Shown: positions 25,968 to 34,184 of the stretch, in pieces
How the letters are laid out: every line of letters starts with the position of its first letter
Position numbering within the stretch: the first letter of the stretch is position 1
Assembly (NCBI RefSeq): GCF_002699205.1
Contig: NZ_PABT01000032.1
Span: forward strand, 1 to 64,000
Origin: Allomuricauda sp.
GTDB taxonomy: Bacteria > Bacteroidota > Bacteroidia > Flavobacteriales > Flavobacteriaceae
Reading direction: 5' to 3'
Length of the DNA: 64,000 nt
Position numbers and translations under genes: made by a program
The notes under the pieces: model-generated
What the model saw: the letters and a program-made list of their open reading frames with translations, nothing else
Told to the model about the DNA's origin: nothing
Database searches by the model: none

Positions 25968-26008
25968 TGTAAAAAAATAAGCGGTTTAAAAATCCTAAAT
26001 CAATCTTA

Positions 26009-26347
26009 CTATGAAACAGCTGGAGGGGCTCTTAATCCCTGAAAGGAAATTTTTAAAGGTGTATAAATGAAGGTGTAGTTAGCGATGGAATACCTTATTT
26101 CGGATACATCAACCAAGAGATGGTTAAAAGAAGCGTTGAAAAGTACTAAGTTGGTCAGTGTAAAATCATGGAAATCACATCCCAAATTGGATTTGTGTAT
26201 ATGATTGGTGCCATAAGCAATACATTTCTCTTCTTGGCTATGCTGATATAGCGTATGCCCCAATCTTATTATGGAAGGGGCAAGCATACCCACTACCATT
26301 AAAATGGAAGTTAATTTGAATATTGGTTTGGTGAGGTTGAACAACAT
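26009..26347 (-). CDS. Small protein cotranscribed with the TonB receptor
   Basis: This 112-residue protein has an N-terminal hydrophobic helix (KLTSILMVVGMLAPSI). The predicted exported part contains Cys and several His residues (EEKCIAYGTNHIHKSNLGCDFHDF) that could bind a metal. The start is ATG 26347; the ORF-track start (GTG 26371) lies upstream of the -7 box. It ends 41 bases before the receptor ATG, which suggests one transcript. I infer a role with metal handling; the family is unnamed to me. Confidence 0.7.
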   Translation of the reverse strand: MLFNLTKPIFKLTSILMVVGMLAPSIIRLGHTLYQHSQEEKCIAYGTNHIHKSNLGCDFHDFTLTNLVLFNASFNHLLVDVSEIRYSIANYTFIYTPLKISFQGLRAPPAVS

Positions 26348-26353
26348 ACTTGG

Positions 26354-26361
26354 CAAATGTA
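26354..26361 (-). promoter_or_regulatory. Bacteroidota -7 box for the metal receptor operon
   Basis: The minus strand reads TACATTTG. It ends six bases before ATG 26347, so the mRNA would be leaderless or nearly so. This also argues against the upstream GTG start. Confidence 0.5.
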
Positions 26362-26402
26362 ACCCAGCCACTTGTTACTTTTACGTTAAGAAAACCTTAA
26401 AA

Positions 26403-26918
26403 CTATGGCAGAAAAGCTCCCAAACCCATACGTTTCAACATTTTTTTCTCAAAATCCCAAAAAAACCGATACTGGCCGAACAGCCAGCCAATAACAACAA
26501 GAAGGATTTGGTAGATGGGAAAAATCAAAAGAATTCGGAGTGTCCAATATATAGCACCCGGGACATTATCATTGTCCAAACCGATCCAATGAACCAATGG
26601 ACCGGCCAATTTACCTGAGGCACTACCGGTTAGGGCAAATACAATGAAAATTGCGATCATTTCCCATTTGAAATTGGTTTTCCACCTATTTTCCAATTTT
26701 TTGAAACACCAAAGAAAAAATTTAACAAATATAAAATATAGTAAAAGGGTATTGGCCAGAATTAATCCCCATTGAAGCAAGGTGCTTACAAATTTAAATG
26801 CGGCAATTATTTTATATGAAACGAAGTAGGTGGTAAGCAGGGTCAGTATCACTCCCAATATTGGAAAAAGGATTTGCCAATTTTTTTGGATTTCCCACCG
26901 CTGTTTTAATTTTTGCAT
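26403..26918 (-). CDS. Flavobacterial membrane protein (DUF6787-like)
   Basis: The 171-residue protein has four hydrophobic helices (roughly residues 14-36, 43-68, 84-102 and 125-147) and a basic C-terminus FFWDFEKKMLKRMG. The N-terminal KQRWEIQKNWQILFPILG and the C-terminal FEKKMLKRMG are conserved in a Bacteroidota family that I recall as DUF6787; some entries call it diacylglyceryl transferase without evidence. Role unknown. It has its own -7 box. Confidence 0.75.
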   Translation of the reverse strand: MQKLKQRWEIQKNWQILFPILGVILTLLTTYFVSYKIIAAFKFVSTLLQWGLILANTLLLYFIFVKFFLWCFKKLENRWKTNFKWEMIAIFIVFALTGSASGKLAGPLVHWIGLDNDNVPGAIYWTLRILLIFPIYQILLVVIGWLFGQYRFFWDFEKKMLKRMGLGAFLP

Positions 26919-26936
26919 TATCAGAATGAATTAATA

Positions 26937-26944
26937 CAAAAGTA
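26937..26944 (-). promoter_or_regulatory. Bacteroidota -7 box for the DUF6787-like gene
   Basis: The minus strand reads TACTTTTG, ending 18 bases before the ATG at 26918. Confidence 0.5.
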
Positions 26945-26949
26945 GCATT

Positions 26950-27408
26950 TTATATCCGTGGAATGAAAGGGCCCAAGCGTTGGTTATATTTTCTTTGGAA
27001 ATAAATGAAGTAATTGTAGAGCTTATAGTTGACCTCATAACCATAATCGATGCTGGGGTCGTAATTGATTTGCATTTCATAGAGGTTGGGGTCGTACCTA
27101 TTGGGTTGCAACACCCTTTGGTTCCATGTAGTTACCATGATTGCGTTTCTGTTTTCCAAAAATGACTGCGAGTAGTACCCCTTCGGTCTTGCAATGGATT
27201 GTAGCCATGCGTTGAACCCAGGTTCAATAATGATGATTTCGTACTCAGTTTCCTCATCTTTGATCTCAACAGGTTCCTCCCCGCCGGACTCAAAAATGGC
27301 CTTTTCATCATCTGTGATATCCGGTATGGCTTTTTGTGAAGTACATGAGAACACACAAAACGCTAGTGCCGAACAGAACAATAATGGATTTGAAAACTTC
27401 TTTTTCAT
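26950..27408 (-). CDS. DUF6146-like lipoprotein
   Basis: The 152-residue protein has a lipoprotein signal (PLLFCSALAFCVFSC, Cys about 22), an acidic linker, and a conserved C-terminal domain (FNAWLQSIARPKGYYSQSFLENRN, RYDPNLYEMQINYDPSIDYG, YNYFIYFQRKYNQRLG). I recall this family as DUF6146, restricted to Bacteroidota. The start is ATG 27408; the ORF-track start lies inside the upstream terminator hairpin. Anchored in the outer or inner membrane; function unknown. Confidence 0.78.
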   Translation of the reverse strand: MKKKFSNPLLFCSALAFCVFSCTSQKAIPDITDDEKAIFESGGEEPVEIKDEETEYEIIIIEPGFNAWLQSIARPKGYYSQSFLENRNAIMVTTWNQRVLQPNRYDPNLYEMQINYDPSIDYGYEVNYKLYNYFIYFQRKYNQRLGPFIPRI

Positions 27409-27426
27409 CTCAATAAGATACAAAAA

Positions 27427-27451
27427 AGCCATTTGAAAAGTTCAAATGGCT
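27427..27451 (-). terminator. Terminator of the DUF937 gene
   Basis: AGCCATTTGAA-3-TTCAAATGGCT is a perfect 11-bp stem. On the minus strand it is followed by TTTTTTG. It lies 27 bases past the DUF937 stop. Confidence 0.85.
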
Positions 27452-27477
27452 TTGTTAAATATCGTTAAGTTGAATTT

Positions 27478-28119
27478 TTATTTACCAAAAAGTCCTCCCA
27501 ACATACCGCCAAGACCACTTTTGTTCTGGCTTCCATTATTTAGTACCATACCGGCCAAATCATCTATGACACTACCATCTCCATCGCTATCCAAGAAGGA
27601 TTCGACTAAAGATTGTTGCTTTGCGGCAGATTCGTCACCGCCCATCAATCCACCCAACAATCCGTTTAGGCCTTCAGGGCTGCTTACATTTTGTTGTTTG
27701 GTCTGTTTTCCCAAATAACCCAAAAGAATGGGGGCTGCAATTTTTAATATTTGTGCAACTGAACCAGCATCAATACCTGATTTGCTACTTAGGGCATTTT
27801 CAACTTGAGGTTGTTTGGTACCCAATATGTGTCCCAATATACCAGCGCCATCATCCATTACATCCTGATCTACGCCACCTCCAAAAAGGCCTCCCAAATC
27901 ATCTAATATACCACCGTCATGTTTGGATGAAAGTGCGTTCATGAGACCTTGCGCACCTCCTGGGGTAGATGCATTTTTTTTCATGGCTCCCATCAAAACT
28001 GGCATGGCCATGCTCAAGACTTCTGCTGTTTTGTTTTCCGGCTGCCCTGTTTGTCCAGCGACACCGCTAATCAACTGTTTGCCCATGGGGCTGTTGATCA
28101 AATCTAATAATCCTGACAT
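27478..28119 (-). CDS. DUF937 family protein
   Basis: The 213-residue protein is rich in Gly, Leu, Asp and Asn, starting MSGLLDLINSPMGKQLISG. It contains two DUF937-type helical modules (AMPVLMGAMKKNASTPGGAQGLMNAL and IAAPILLGYLGKQTKQQ) and the Gly-rich end LGGMLGGLFGK. A short DGDGSVIDD stretch resembles a calcium or dockerin-like loop. The start is ATG 28119; the 27 residues before it in the ORF track lie in the serA-DUF937 spacer. Function unknown. Confidence 0.85.
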   Translation of the reverse strand: MSGLLDLINSPMGKQLISGVAGQTGQPENKTAEVLSMAMPVLMGAMKKNASTPGGAQGLMNALSSKHDGGILDDLGGLFGGGVDQDVMDDGAGILGHILGTKQPQVENALSSKSGIDAGSVAQILKIAAPILLGYLGKQTKQQNVSSPEGLNGLLGGLMGGDESAAKQQSLVESFLDSDGDGSVIDDLAGMVLNNGSQNKSGLGGMLGGLFGK

Positions 28120-28200
28120 TATGTTAGTGTTTATGTTAAGGTTAATCGGCAATGTACGAAAAAGTGTCTTTTTAATGATGGTTTCCGCTAAGAAAACCAT

Positions 28201-29154
28201 TTATTTTAGTTGTTTGATAACTTTTTCTGCCAGTTCCATTCCAATACGTTCTTGAGCTTCGATCGTACTGCCACCAATATGGGGGCTGAGGGAAATCTTG
28301 GGGCTCATCAATATTTTGATCTCAGGGGAGGGCTCGGATTCAAACACATCAAGTCCTGCGAATGCTAAATGATCGGATTCCAAAGCTTCTATTAAAGCGA
28401 CTTCGTCCAAAACCCCGCCACGTGAAGTATTGATGATTCCGGAGCCAGGTTTCATGAGTCCCAGTTCTGCTTTTCCAATTAGGTATTTTTCTTGGGAGGG
28501 GACATGAAGACTCACAAAATCGGCATTGGCCAACACTTCTTTCAAGTCTTTGCTTTTTAAATCAAAACTGATTTCTCGTCCATCATAAAAGGAAATGGAC
28601 AGTGTGGTTTCTTTTATATGTTTATCGGTATACAACACTTCCATGCCCATTGCAAGGGCTTTTTTTGCTGTGGCCTGACCAATTCTACCAAAACCTATTA
28701 TCCCCAAGGTCTTACCCCTAAGTTCAGTGCCCCCGGCATAATTTTTCTTAAGTTGTTTAAATTGGCTATCCCCTTCCAAGGGCATGTTCCTATTGGAATC
28801 GTGCAAAAACCGAACGCCGTTCAGCAGGTGGGCAAATACCAGTTCAGCTACGGATTCCGAAGATGCTTCGGGTGTGTTGAACACATGTATCTTTTTGGAT
28901 TCCGCGTATTTCACATCTATATTGTCCATACCAACACCTCCACGGCCAATCAATTTCAAAGTGGGACAATCGTCGATCAATTTCTTATCCACTTTGGTGG
29001 CACTGCGCACCAAAAGCACATCTATCTTGTTCTTGTTTATGTAATTCGCCAATTGCTCTTGGGCAACCCTTGTGGTTTTTACTTCAAAACCTTCTTTTTC
29101 GAGCAGGTCTATTCCAGCTTGCGCCAAGCCGTCATTCGCTAAAATTTTCGTCAT
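28201..29154 (-). CDS. serA: D-3-phosphoglycerate dehydrogenase (short form)
   Basis: SerA oxidises 3-phosphoglycerate to 3-phosphohydroxypyruvate, the first step of serine synthesis. The 317-residue protein has the D-2-hydroxyacid dehydrogenase fold: substrate loop VRSATKVD, NAD-binding GIIGFGRIGQATAK (about 150), catalytic Arg in NTSRGGVLDE, Glu in AGLDVFESEP and His in SPHIGGST. It lacks the C-terminal ACT/serine-inhibition domain of the long form. It starts five bases after serC, so the two form an operon for the same pathway, which makes the substrate assignment firm. Confidence 0.95.
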   Translation of the reverse strand: MTKILANDGLAQAGIDLLEKEGFEVKTTRVAQEQLANYINKNKIDVLLVRSATKVDKKLIDDCPTLKLIGRGGVGMDNIDVKYAESKKIHVFNTPEASSESVAELVFAHLLNGVRFLHDSNRNMPLEGDSQFKQLKKNYAGGTELRGKTLGIIGFGRIGQATAKKALAMGMEVLYTDKHIKETTLSISFYDGREISFDLKSKDLKEVLANADFVSLHVPSQEKYLIGKAELGLMKPGSGIINTSRGGVLDEVALIEALESDHLAFAGLDVFESEPSPEIKILMSPKISLSPHIGGSTIEAQERIGMELAEKVIKQLK

Positions 29155-29159
29155 TGAAA

Positions 29160-30224
29160 TTATCCTTTCTTTTCGAGTTCACTCATTATATCCACCAAAA
29201 CGCCAACACTTTCCAAAGGAAGTGCATTGTACATGGATGCCCGGTAACCACCAACAGACCTGTGTCCGTTGATTCCACTTATCCCTGCCTCTTTGCACAT
29301 CTCATCAAACACATCCTTTAATTCGTCATCGGTGATGTTAAAGGTTGCGTTCATGATGGAACGGTCTTCCTTGGCCGCAATACCTGAAAACAAAGGATTT
29401 AGTTCAATTTCAGAATAGATAAGGTTCGCTTTGCGCTCGTTGATTTCCTCAATAGCGGCGATCCCACCTAAATCCTTTAACCACTGCATGGTGAGCATGG
29501 AAACGTAAACGGCGAAAACAGGTGGGGTATTGAACATACTGTCCTTGGCCACATGCACGGAATAATCCATCATGGATGGTATCTTTCTGGATACTTTGCC
29601 CAATACGTCTTCTTTCACCACCACAAGGGTCGTTCCTGCTGGGCCCATATTTTTCTGCGCTCCGGCATAAATCAGGTCAAATTGTGAAAAGTCCAATTGT
29701 CTGGAAAAAATGTCTGAACTCATATCGCACACCACAGGTACATCAGTTTTGGGAAATTCCTTGAACTGTGTCCCAAATATGGTATTGTTGGAGGTAAGGT
29801 GGAGGTAGTCCAGGTCGGTAGGGATGTCGAATCCCTTTGGGATATGTTTAAAATTATCCTCCTGTGAAGATGCGACCTCTACGATCTCGCCAAACAAACG
29901 GGCTTCCTTGATCGCTTTTTGACTCCATGTACCTGTATTGACATACCCTGCTTTTTTATCCAAAAGATTATAGGCGGTCATCAAGAATTGCATACTGGCA
30001 CCTCCCTGAAGAAACAATGCTTGGTATCCTTTACCTTCCAGGCCCAACAGTTCCAAGGCCAAGGAACGGGCTTTCTCCATAATTGCGACAAATTCTTTGC
30101 TGCGGTGAGAGATTTCTATTAGGGACAGTCCAATGCCATCAAGTTCTATAACGGCCTCGGATGCCTTTTGCATGACCTCTGCGGGCAATATGCAGGGACC
30201 GGCACTAAAATTATGCTTTTTCAT
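29160..30224 (-). CDS. serC: Phosphoserine aminotransferase
   Basis: SerC transfers an amino group from glutamate to 3-phosphohydroxypyruvate using pyridoxal phosphate, making phosphoserine. The 354-residue protein starts MKKHNFSAGPCILP. It has HRSKEF, QGGASMQF, and the PLP lysine in YAGAQKNMGPAGTT (about 193), plus GHRSVGGYRASMYNA near the C-terminus. The start is ATG 30224; the ORF-track start is a TTG two codons earlier. It is the first gene of the serC-serA unit. Confidence 0.97.
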   Translation of the reverse strand: MKKHNFSAGPCILPAEVMQKASEAVIELDGIGLSLIEISHRSKEFVAIMEKARSLALELLGLEGKGYQALFLQGGASMQFLMTAYNLLDKKAGYVNTGTWSQKAIKEARLFGEIVEVASSQEDNFKHIPKGFDIPTDLDYLHLTSNNTIFGTQFKEFPKTDVPVVCDMSSDIFSRQLDFSQFDLIYAGAQKNMGPAGTTLVVVKEDVLGKVSRKIPSMMDYSVHVAKDSMFNTPPVFAVYVSMLTMQWLKDLGGIAAIEEINERKANLIYSEIELNPLFSGIAAKEDRSIMNATFNITDDELKDVFDEMCKEAGISGINGHRSVGGYRASMYNALPLESVGVLVDIMSELEKKG

Positions 30225-30296
30225 TTCCAATGTTTAAGGGACCAAAGGTCTTAAAAAATGTTGGATCTAAAAATGTTTCCCAAGGTTAGGATTTTC

Positions 30297-31343
30297 TTAA
30301 AGTTTCAGTAGAAACTCCATGGTGTCTATTCCATCCGCGTAGTCATTGAGACCCGGCCTCTGGGTTTGCCCAAAATTAACTTGGTTTTCAACTATTCCGT
30401 TTGATACCACGCATTGGATTTGTTCATCAAGTTCTTCCAATTCTTTTTTTAGACTTGTTTCATCCTCATAAAAGGAATAAAACAATGCAGAAATAGGGGA
30501 GGAGAGCCCATTGTCTTCCTTTAAAACCAAAAAACCGTTGTCCAGGATCTTAAATTCACTCATCAAATACACCGCCTTGTTATAATCATAATTATTGGCA
30601 TATTTATGTTGGTGGATAATGTCCTTATAGTGAAAGAGTGCATTGAACAGCTTCTCAAAATTATAATCTTTTGGCACATAGATCTTGGAAACATTACGGC
30701 ATCCCAATCCATAGTACCTGAAAATATCTTCCCCGAGTGCCCTTAGTTCATCTTCCGTTTCATTTCCTGAAAGTACAGCTACCGAATTTCTGTTTTTTCT
30801 GATGATGTTCGGTTTTTTCCCGAAATAATGTTCAAAATAGCGGCTTGTATTATTGCTTCCCGTGGCAATAACGGCATCAAAGTTTTCGAGACGGCCATCC
30901 ACAAACTCGATCCTATCTGCCAATGATGGTTCCTGCCGGATCAGATATTTTGACAGAAAGGGCAATAGCAGTTTATCATTGGAAGAGAGCTTGGCCAATG
31001 CTTTGTTGCCCGAGAGCAAAACACAAAGAAAATCGTGAAATCCAACTAGGGGAATATTGCCCGCCATCACAATACCAACTGTTTTTGGATCGGGACTACC
31101 TTTTAGATCGTAGTTGGACAGCCAGTCCTTCAGGTTCCCTTCCGTTAACAATCCTCCCCATTGTCCAAGGGAGAACAGGATATTGTCTTCTGTAAACCAT
31201 CCGTTATGGTGCCCAGCCTGTTCAATAATTGCCTTGAGTTCATTATCAAATTCGGTGCCGTCGGAATAACAATTGTCACAATAATCCGTTAGTTGTTTTC
31301 CAAGTTTAACAAAAGCATCTATGGTTTTAATATACGGTGCCAT
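30297..31343 (-). CDS. Acyl-CoA reductase (LuxC-like)
   Basis: The 348-residue protein is of the kind annotated in flavobacteria as acyl-CoA reductase of the aldehyde dehydrogenase superfamily. Visible pieces include VGIVMAGNIPLVGFHDFLCVLLSGNKALAKLSS, DAVIATGSNNTSRYFEHYF, and YYGLGCRNVSKIYVP with the likely active-site Cys. It would reduce acyl-CoA to aldehyde with NAD(P)H; actual substrate unknown. It is divergent from a ferredoxin gene with closely packed promoters. This gene pair recurs in Bacteroidota, as far as I recall. Confidence 0.82.
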   Translation of the reverse strand: MAPYIKTIDAFVKLGKQLTDYCDNCYSDGTEFDNELKAIIEQAGHHNGWFTEDNILFSLGQWGGLLTEGNLKDWLSNYDLKGSPDPKTVGIVMAGNIPLVGFHDFLCVLLSGNKALAKLSSNDKLLLPFLSKYLIRQEPSLADRIEFVDGRLENFDAVIATGSNNTSRYFEHYFGKKPNIIRKNRNSVAVLSGNETEDELRALGEDIFRYYGLGCRNVSKIYVPKDYNFEKLFNALFHYKDIIHQHKYANNYDYNKAVYLMSEFKILDNGFLVLKEDNGLSSPISALFYSFYEDETSLKKELEELDEQIQCVVSNGIVENQVNFGQTQRPGLNDYADGIDTMEFLLKL

Positions 31344-31371
31344 TAAATTTGTACACTAATTTAGTAGGGGT

Positions 31372-31388
31372 TATTTTTGTCAAAAGTA
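31372..31388. promoter_or_regulatory. Back-to-back divergent promoter boxes (acyl-CoA reductase / ferredoxin)
   Basis: TATTTTTG (31372-31379, plus strand, for ferredoxin) and TACTTTTG (31388-31381, minus strand, for the reductase) are separated by one base. The start site of each promoter falls in or beside the box of the other. Simultaneous use of both is therefore unlikely. Confidence 0.55.
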
Positions 31389-31428
31389 AGCATGCTGACA
31401 GGAATCAGCCCAAAAGGAAAGGAAAATT

Positions 31429-31782
31429 ATGGCAATTATTATAACAGATGAATGCATAAATTGTGGTGCTTGCGAGCCAGAATGCCCGAACACGGCAATT
31501 TATGAAGGTGCGGATGAGTGGAGATATAGTGATGGGACTTCGTTAAAGGGCGATGTGGTTTTGCCCAATGGCAAGGAGATCAATGCCGATGAAGTCCAAG
31601 AGCCCATTAGTGATGAGCTTTATTATATTGTTCCAGATAAATGCACGGAGTGCAAAGGTTTTCATGAAGAACCACAATGCGCGGCAGTATGCCCAGTCGA
31701 TTGTTGTGTCCCGGATGAGGACCACGTGGAAACCGAAGAGGAACTACTTAGTAAGCAAAAGTTCATGCATCCCGATGGTTAA
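31429..31782 (+). CDS. 2[4Fe-4S] ferredoxin
   Basis: The 117-residue electron carrier starts [20 protein letters not shown], giving the first CxxCxxCxxxCP cluster. The second cluster set is spread as [22 protein letters not shown], with a longer insert between the first two and third Cys, as in the YfhL/FdxN-type ferredoxins. A roughly 45-residue insert lies between clusters. It is probably a partner of an oxidoreductase. It is transcribed divergently from the acyl-CoA reductase gene and followed by a strong terminator. Confidence 0.95.
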   Translation: MAIIITDECINCGACEPECPNTAIYEGADEWRYSDGTSLKGDVVLPNGKEINADEVQEPISDELYYIVPDKCTECKGFHEEPQCAAVCPVDCCVPDEDHVETEEELLSKQKFMHPDG

Positions 31783-31805
31783 GGAGAAAAAAACATTTAA
31801 TTTAG

Positions 31806-31834
31806 CCCGGACCTAAAATGGTTCGGGTTTTTTT
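31806..31834 (+). terminator. Rho-independent terminator after the ferredoxin gene
   Basis: CCCGGACC-taaaat-GGTTCGGG forms an 8-bp stem with one G-T wobble, followed directly by seven T. Confidence 0.85.
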
Positions 31835-31963
31835 ATGCAAGAAAAAGAGAAAGAATATAACGGTATTTGGAAGCAAATAGGGTGCGTACTATCCCTTATC
31901 GCCATTTTTGGCATTATCGCCTTGGCAATCATAGGTTTATATTTGTTGATAAAAAATTATTAG
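31835..31963 (+). CDS. Putative 42-residue membrane peptide
   Basis: Too short for the ORF track. It starts MQEKEKEYNGIWKQIGC and continues as one hydrophobic helix (VLSLIAIFGIIALAIIGLYLLI) ending KNY. The charged N-terminus plus single transmembrane helix looks like a genuine small membrane protein. Its ATG directly follows the T run of the ferredoxin terminator. Its expression would thus depend on read-through or an unseen promoter, which keeps confidence moderate. Confidence 0.5.
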   Translation: MQEKEKEYNGIWKQIGCVLSLIAIFGIIALAIIGLYLLIKNY

Positions 31964-31986
31964 GCTTTAGTACCAAAACTTCATGT

Positions 31987-31994
31987 TATATTTG
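31987..31994 (+). promoter_or_regulatory. Bacteroidota -7 box for ychF
   Basis: TATATTTG, an exact TAnnTTTG match, 24 bases before the ychF ATG. Confidence 0.6.
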
Positions 31995-32018
31995 CAGCCT
32001 CAAAACACAAGAATTTAG

Positions 32019-33113
32019 ATGAAAGCAGGTATTGTAGGATTGCCCAACGTTGGAAAATCAACGCTTTTTAACTGTCTGTCCAACGCTAAGGCACAAAGTG
32101 CCAATTTCCCGTTTTGTACCATAGAGCCCAATATTGGTGTGGTAAACGTGCCCGATAAACGCTTGGAAAAATTGGAGGAACTGGTCAACCCTGAGCGTGT
32201 ATTGCCTGCCACAGTGGAGATTGTGGACATTGCCGGTTTGGTAAAAGGGGCCAGTAAAGGTGAGGGACTTGGAAACCAGTTTTTGGGGAACATCCGCGAA
32301 ACCGATGCCATTTTGCACGTGCTCAGGTGTTTTGACAACGACAATGTTGTGCACGTTGATGGTTCCGTAGACCCCATCAGGGACAAGGAGACCATTGATA
32401 TGGAATTGCAGCTTAAAGATTTGGAGAGTGTTGAGAAGAAACTCGACAAGGTAAAACGTGCCGCCAAAACAGGAAATAAAGAGGCCCAAAAAGAAGAAGC
32501 CGTGCTATCCGCACTAAAAGAGGGACTTGAGGCTGGAAAATCTGTAAGGGCCATTGAAATTGGTGAAGATGAACGTGAGGAATTTGTAAAACCGTTACAA
32601 TTGATCACGGATAAACCCGTAATGTATGTTTGCAATGTGGATGAAGATGCAGCAGTTGATGGAAACGCTTACGTGGAAAAGGTAAAGGAAGCCGTAGCCG
32701 ATGAAAATGCCGAGGTCATCTTTTTGGCCGTGGGCACCGAAGCCGATATCACCGAGTTGGAAACTTTCGAAGAACGCCAAATGTTTTTGGAGGACCTAGG
32801 TCTTTCCGAACCCGGTTCCGCCAAATTGATCCGTGGCGCCTACAAATTACTTGACCTGGAAACCTATTTTACCGCAGGAGTGAAGGAAGTCCGGGCATGG
32901 ACCATTCCTGTTGGGGCCACAGCCCCTCAGGCCGCAGGTGTGATTCATACTGATTTCGAAAAAGGGTTTATCCGTGCAGAGGTCATCTCATACGATGATT
33001 TCGTAAAATATGGCAGTGAGGCCAAAGTCAAAGAGGCTGGACGTATGCGCGTGGAGGGCAAAGAATATATTGTTAAAGATGGCGATATAATGCACTTTAG
33101 GTTCAACGTGTAA
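32019..33113 (+). CDS. ychF: Redox-regulated ATPase YchF (Obg family)
   Basis: YchF is a universally conserved Obg-family P-loop protein that binds ribosomes and prefers ATP over GTP. The 364 residues include G1 GLPNVGKSTLF (about 8), switch II DIAGLVKGASKGEGLGNQFL, and NVDE at the G4 position, where other Obg proteins have NKxD; this change explains the ATP preference. A coiled coil around 130-160 and the C-terminal TGS domain (FTAGVKEVRAWTIPVGATAP) complete the standard layout. It has its own promoter. Confidence 0.98.
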   Translation: MKAGIVGLPNVGKSTLFNCLSNAKAQSANFPFCTIEPNIGVVNVPDKRLEKLEELVNPERVLPATVEIVDIAGLVKGASKGEGLGNQFLGNIRETDAILHVLRCFDNDNVVHVDGSVDPIRDKETIDMELQLKDLESVEKKLDKVKRAAKTGNKEAQKEEAVLSALKEGLEAGKSVRAIEIGEDEREEFVKPLQLITDKPVMYVCNVDEDAAVDGNAYVEKVKEAVADENAEVIFLAVGTEADITELETFEERQMFLEDLGLSEPGSAKLIRGAYKLLDLETYFTAGVKEVRAWTIPVGATAPQAAGVIHTDFEKGFIRAEVISYDDFVKYGSEAKVKEAGRMRVEGKEYIVKDGDIMHFRFNV

Positions 33114-33168
33114 GCGCTGGGCATTGTAATCCTTTATCTTTTTGGTTTTCCGATCTACTGACATGGAA

Positions 33169-33176
33169 TAGCTTTG
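33169..33176 (+). promoter_or_regulatory. Possible -7 box directly before the DMT transporter gene
   Basis: TAGCTTTG ends four bases before the ATG at 33181, implying a leaderless mRNA. The bases also form the small hairpin ATAGC-ttt-GCTAT. A TTTG at 33141-33144 is a possible, slightly distant -33. Confidence 0.35.
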
Positions 33177-33180
33177 CTAT

Positions 33181-34083
33181 ATGTCTAGTAAGAGCTTGGG
33201 GATTTTATACGGTGTTTTGGGAGTGGTTATGTTTTCATCCAAAGCTGTTATGGTAAAACTTGCCTACGCTTATGATGTGGATACCCTTGATCTACTCATG
33301 TTCCGGATGCTATTCTCCTTACCGTTTTACATGATCATTCTCTTTTTGACCAGAAAGAAAACGACAAAGACCGAAATTCTCCAAAAAGATTATGCTTGGT
33401 TACTCCTTTTTGGGTTTGTGGGATACTACTTGGCCAGTTATTTCGATTTTTTAGGACTGAATTACATTAAGGCAGGGTTGGAGCGCATTATTTTATTTGT
33501 GTATCCTACTATCGTTGTCTTTCTCACATGGATTATATTTAAACAGCGGATTGGCCGAGTGCAACGTATTGCGATTGCCATAACGTACTTGGGAGTTTTG
33601 ATAACCTTTTGGAATGAGTTGGATATTTCGGGAAATCAAGTTTTACTGGGTGGATTTTTGGTATTGTTGAGCGCCATTACCTATGCATCATACTTGGTTG
33701 GCAGTGGCTGGCTGATTCCCAAATTTGGAGTGCTCCGGTTTACGTGCTACGCCATGATCGTTTCCACTTTCTGTATTGTGATCCATTATTTGATATCAGG
33801 ACATTGGAAATTGATGGATTACCCTTGGCCAGTTTATATATATGGGTTGGCCATGGCCATTTTTGCCACATTGATTCCATCCTTTTTGGTATCGGCCTCC
33901 ATTCAGAGGTTGGGAGCCTCCAATTTTTCTATTTTGGGAAGTTTGGGCCCCATTTCCACCATATTGTTGGCCTTTGTATTTTTGGACGAAAAACTCACCA
34001 TTTGGCAGTTATTGGGCATGCTAATCGTTATTTTTGGCGTCACCTATCTTTCGGTTCAGGAAAAAAAACGGGCAAAGGGCTGA
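33181..34083 (+). CDS. EamA-type drug/metabolite transporter
   Basis: The 300-residue inner-membrane protein has ten predicted helices in two EamA repeats. The first repeat starts LGILYGVLGVVMFSSKAVMVKLAY, and the second starts after about residue 150 (GGFLVLLSAITYASYLVGSG). The hallmark end of each repeat is visible (GLNYIKAGLERIILFVYPTIV; LGASNFSILGSLGPISTILLAFVFLDEKL). Members export or import small metabolites; the substrate cannot be told. It lies between ychF and parE with no obvious coupling. Confidence 0.93.
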   Translation: MSSKSLGILYGVLGVVMFSSKAVMVKLAYAYDVDTLDLLMFRMLFSLPFYMIILFLTRKKTTKTEILQKDYAWLLLFGFVGYYLASYFDFLGLNYIKAGLERIILFVYPTIVVFLTWIIFKQRIGRVQRIAIAITYLGVLITFWNELDISGNQVLLGGFLVLLSAITYASYLVGSGWLIPKFGVLRFTCYAMIVSTFCIVIHYLISGHWKLMDYPWPVYIYGLAMAIFATLIPSFLVSASIQRLGASNFSILGSLGPISTILLAFVFLDEKLTIWQLLGMLIVIFGVTYLSVQEKKRAKG

Positions 34084-34184
34084 TTTATATTAACAATAAT
34101 ATTTTTCATTGTTGATTACTTTCTACCTTACACCCTTTTATTTTTGCTCCTAAATTTTATATTGCAGGGATTAACCCTTAACTA

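Noticed and set aside
28178-28200. Hairpin ATGGTTT-N9-AAACCAT after serA as terminator
   Set aside because: No T run follows on the minus strand, and serA and the DUF937 gene may be cotranscribed.
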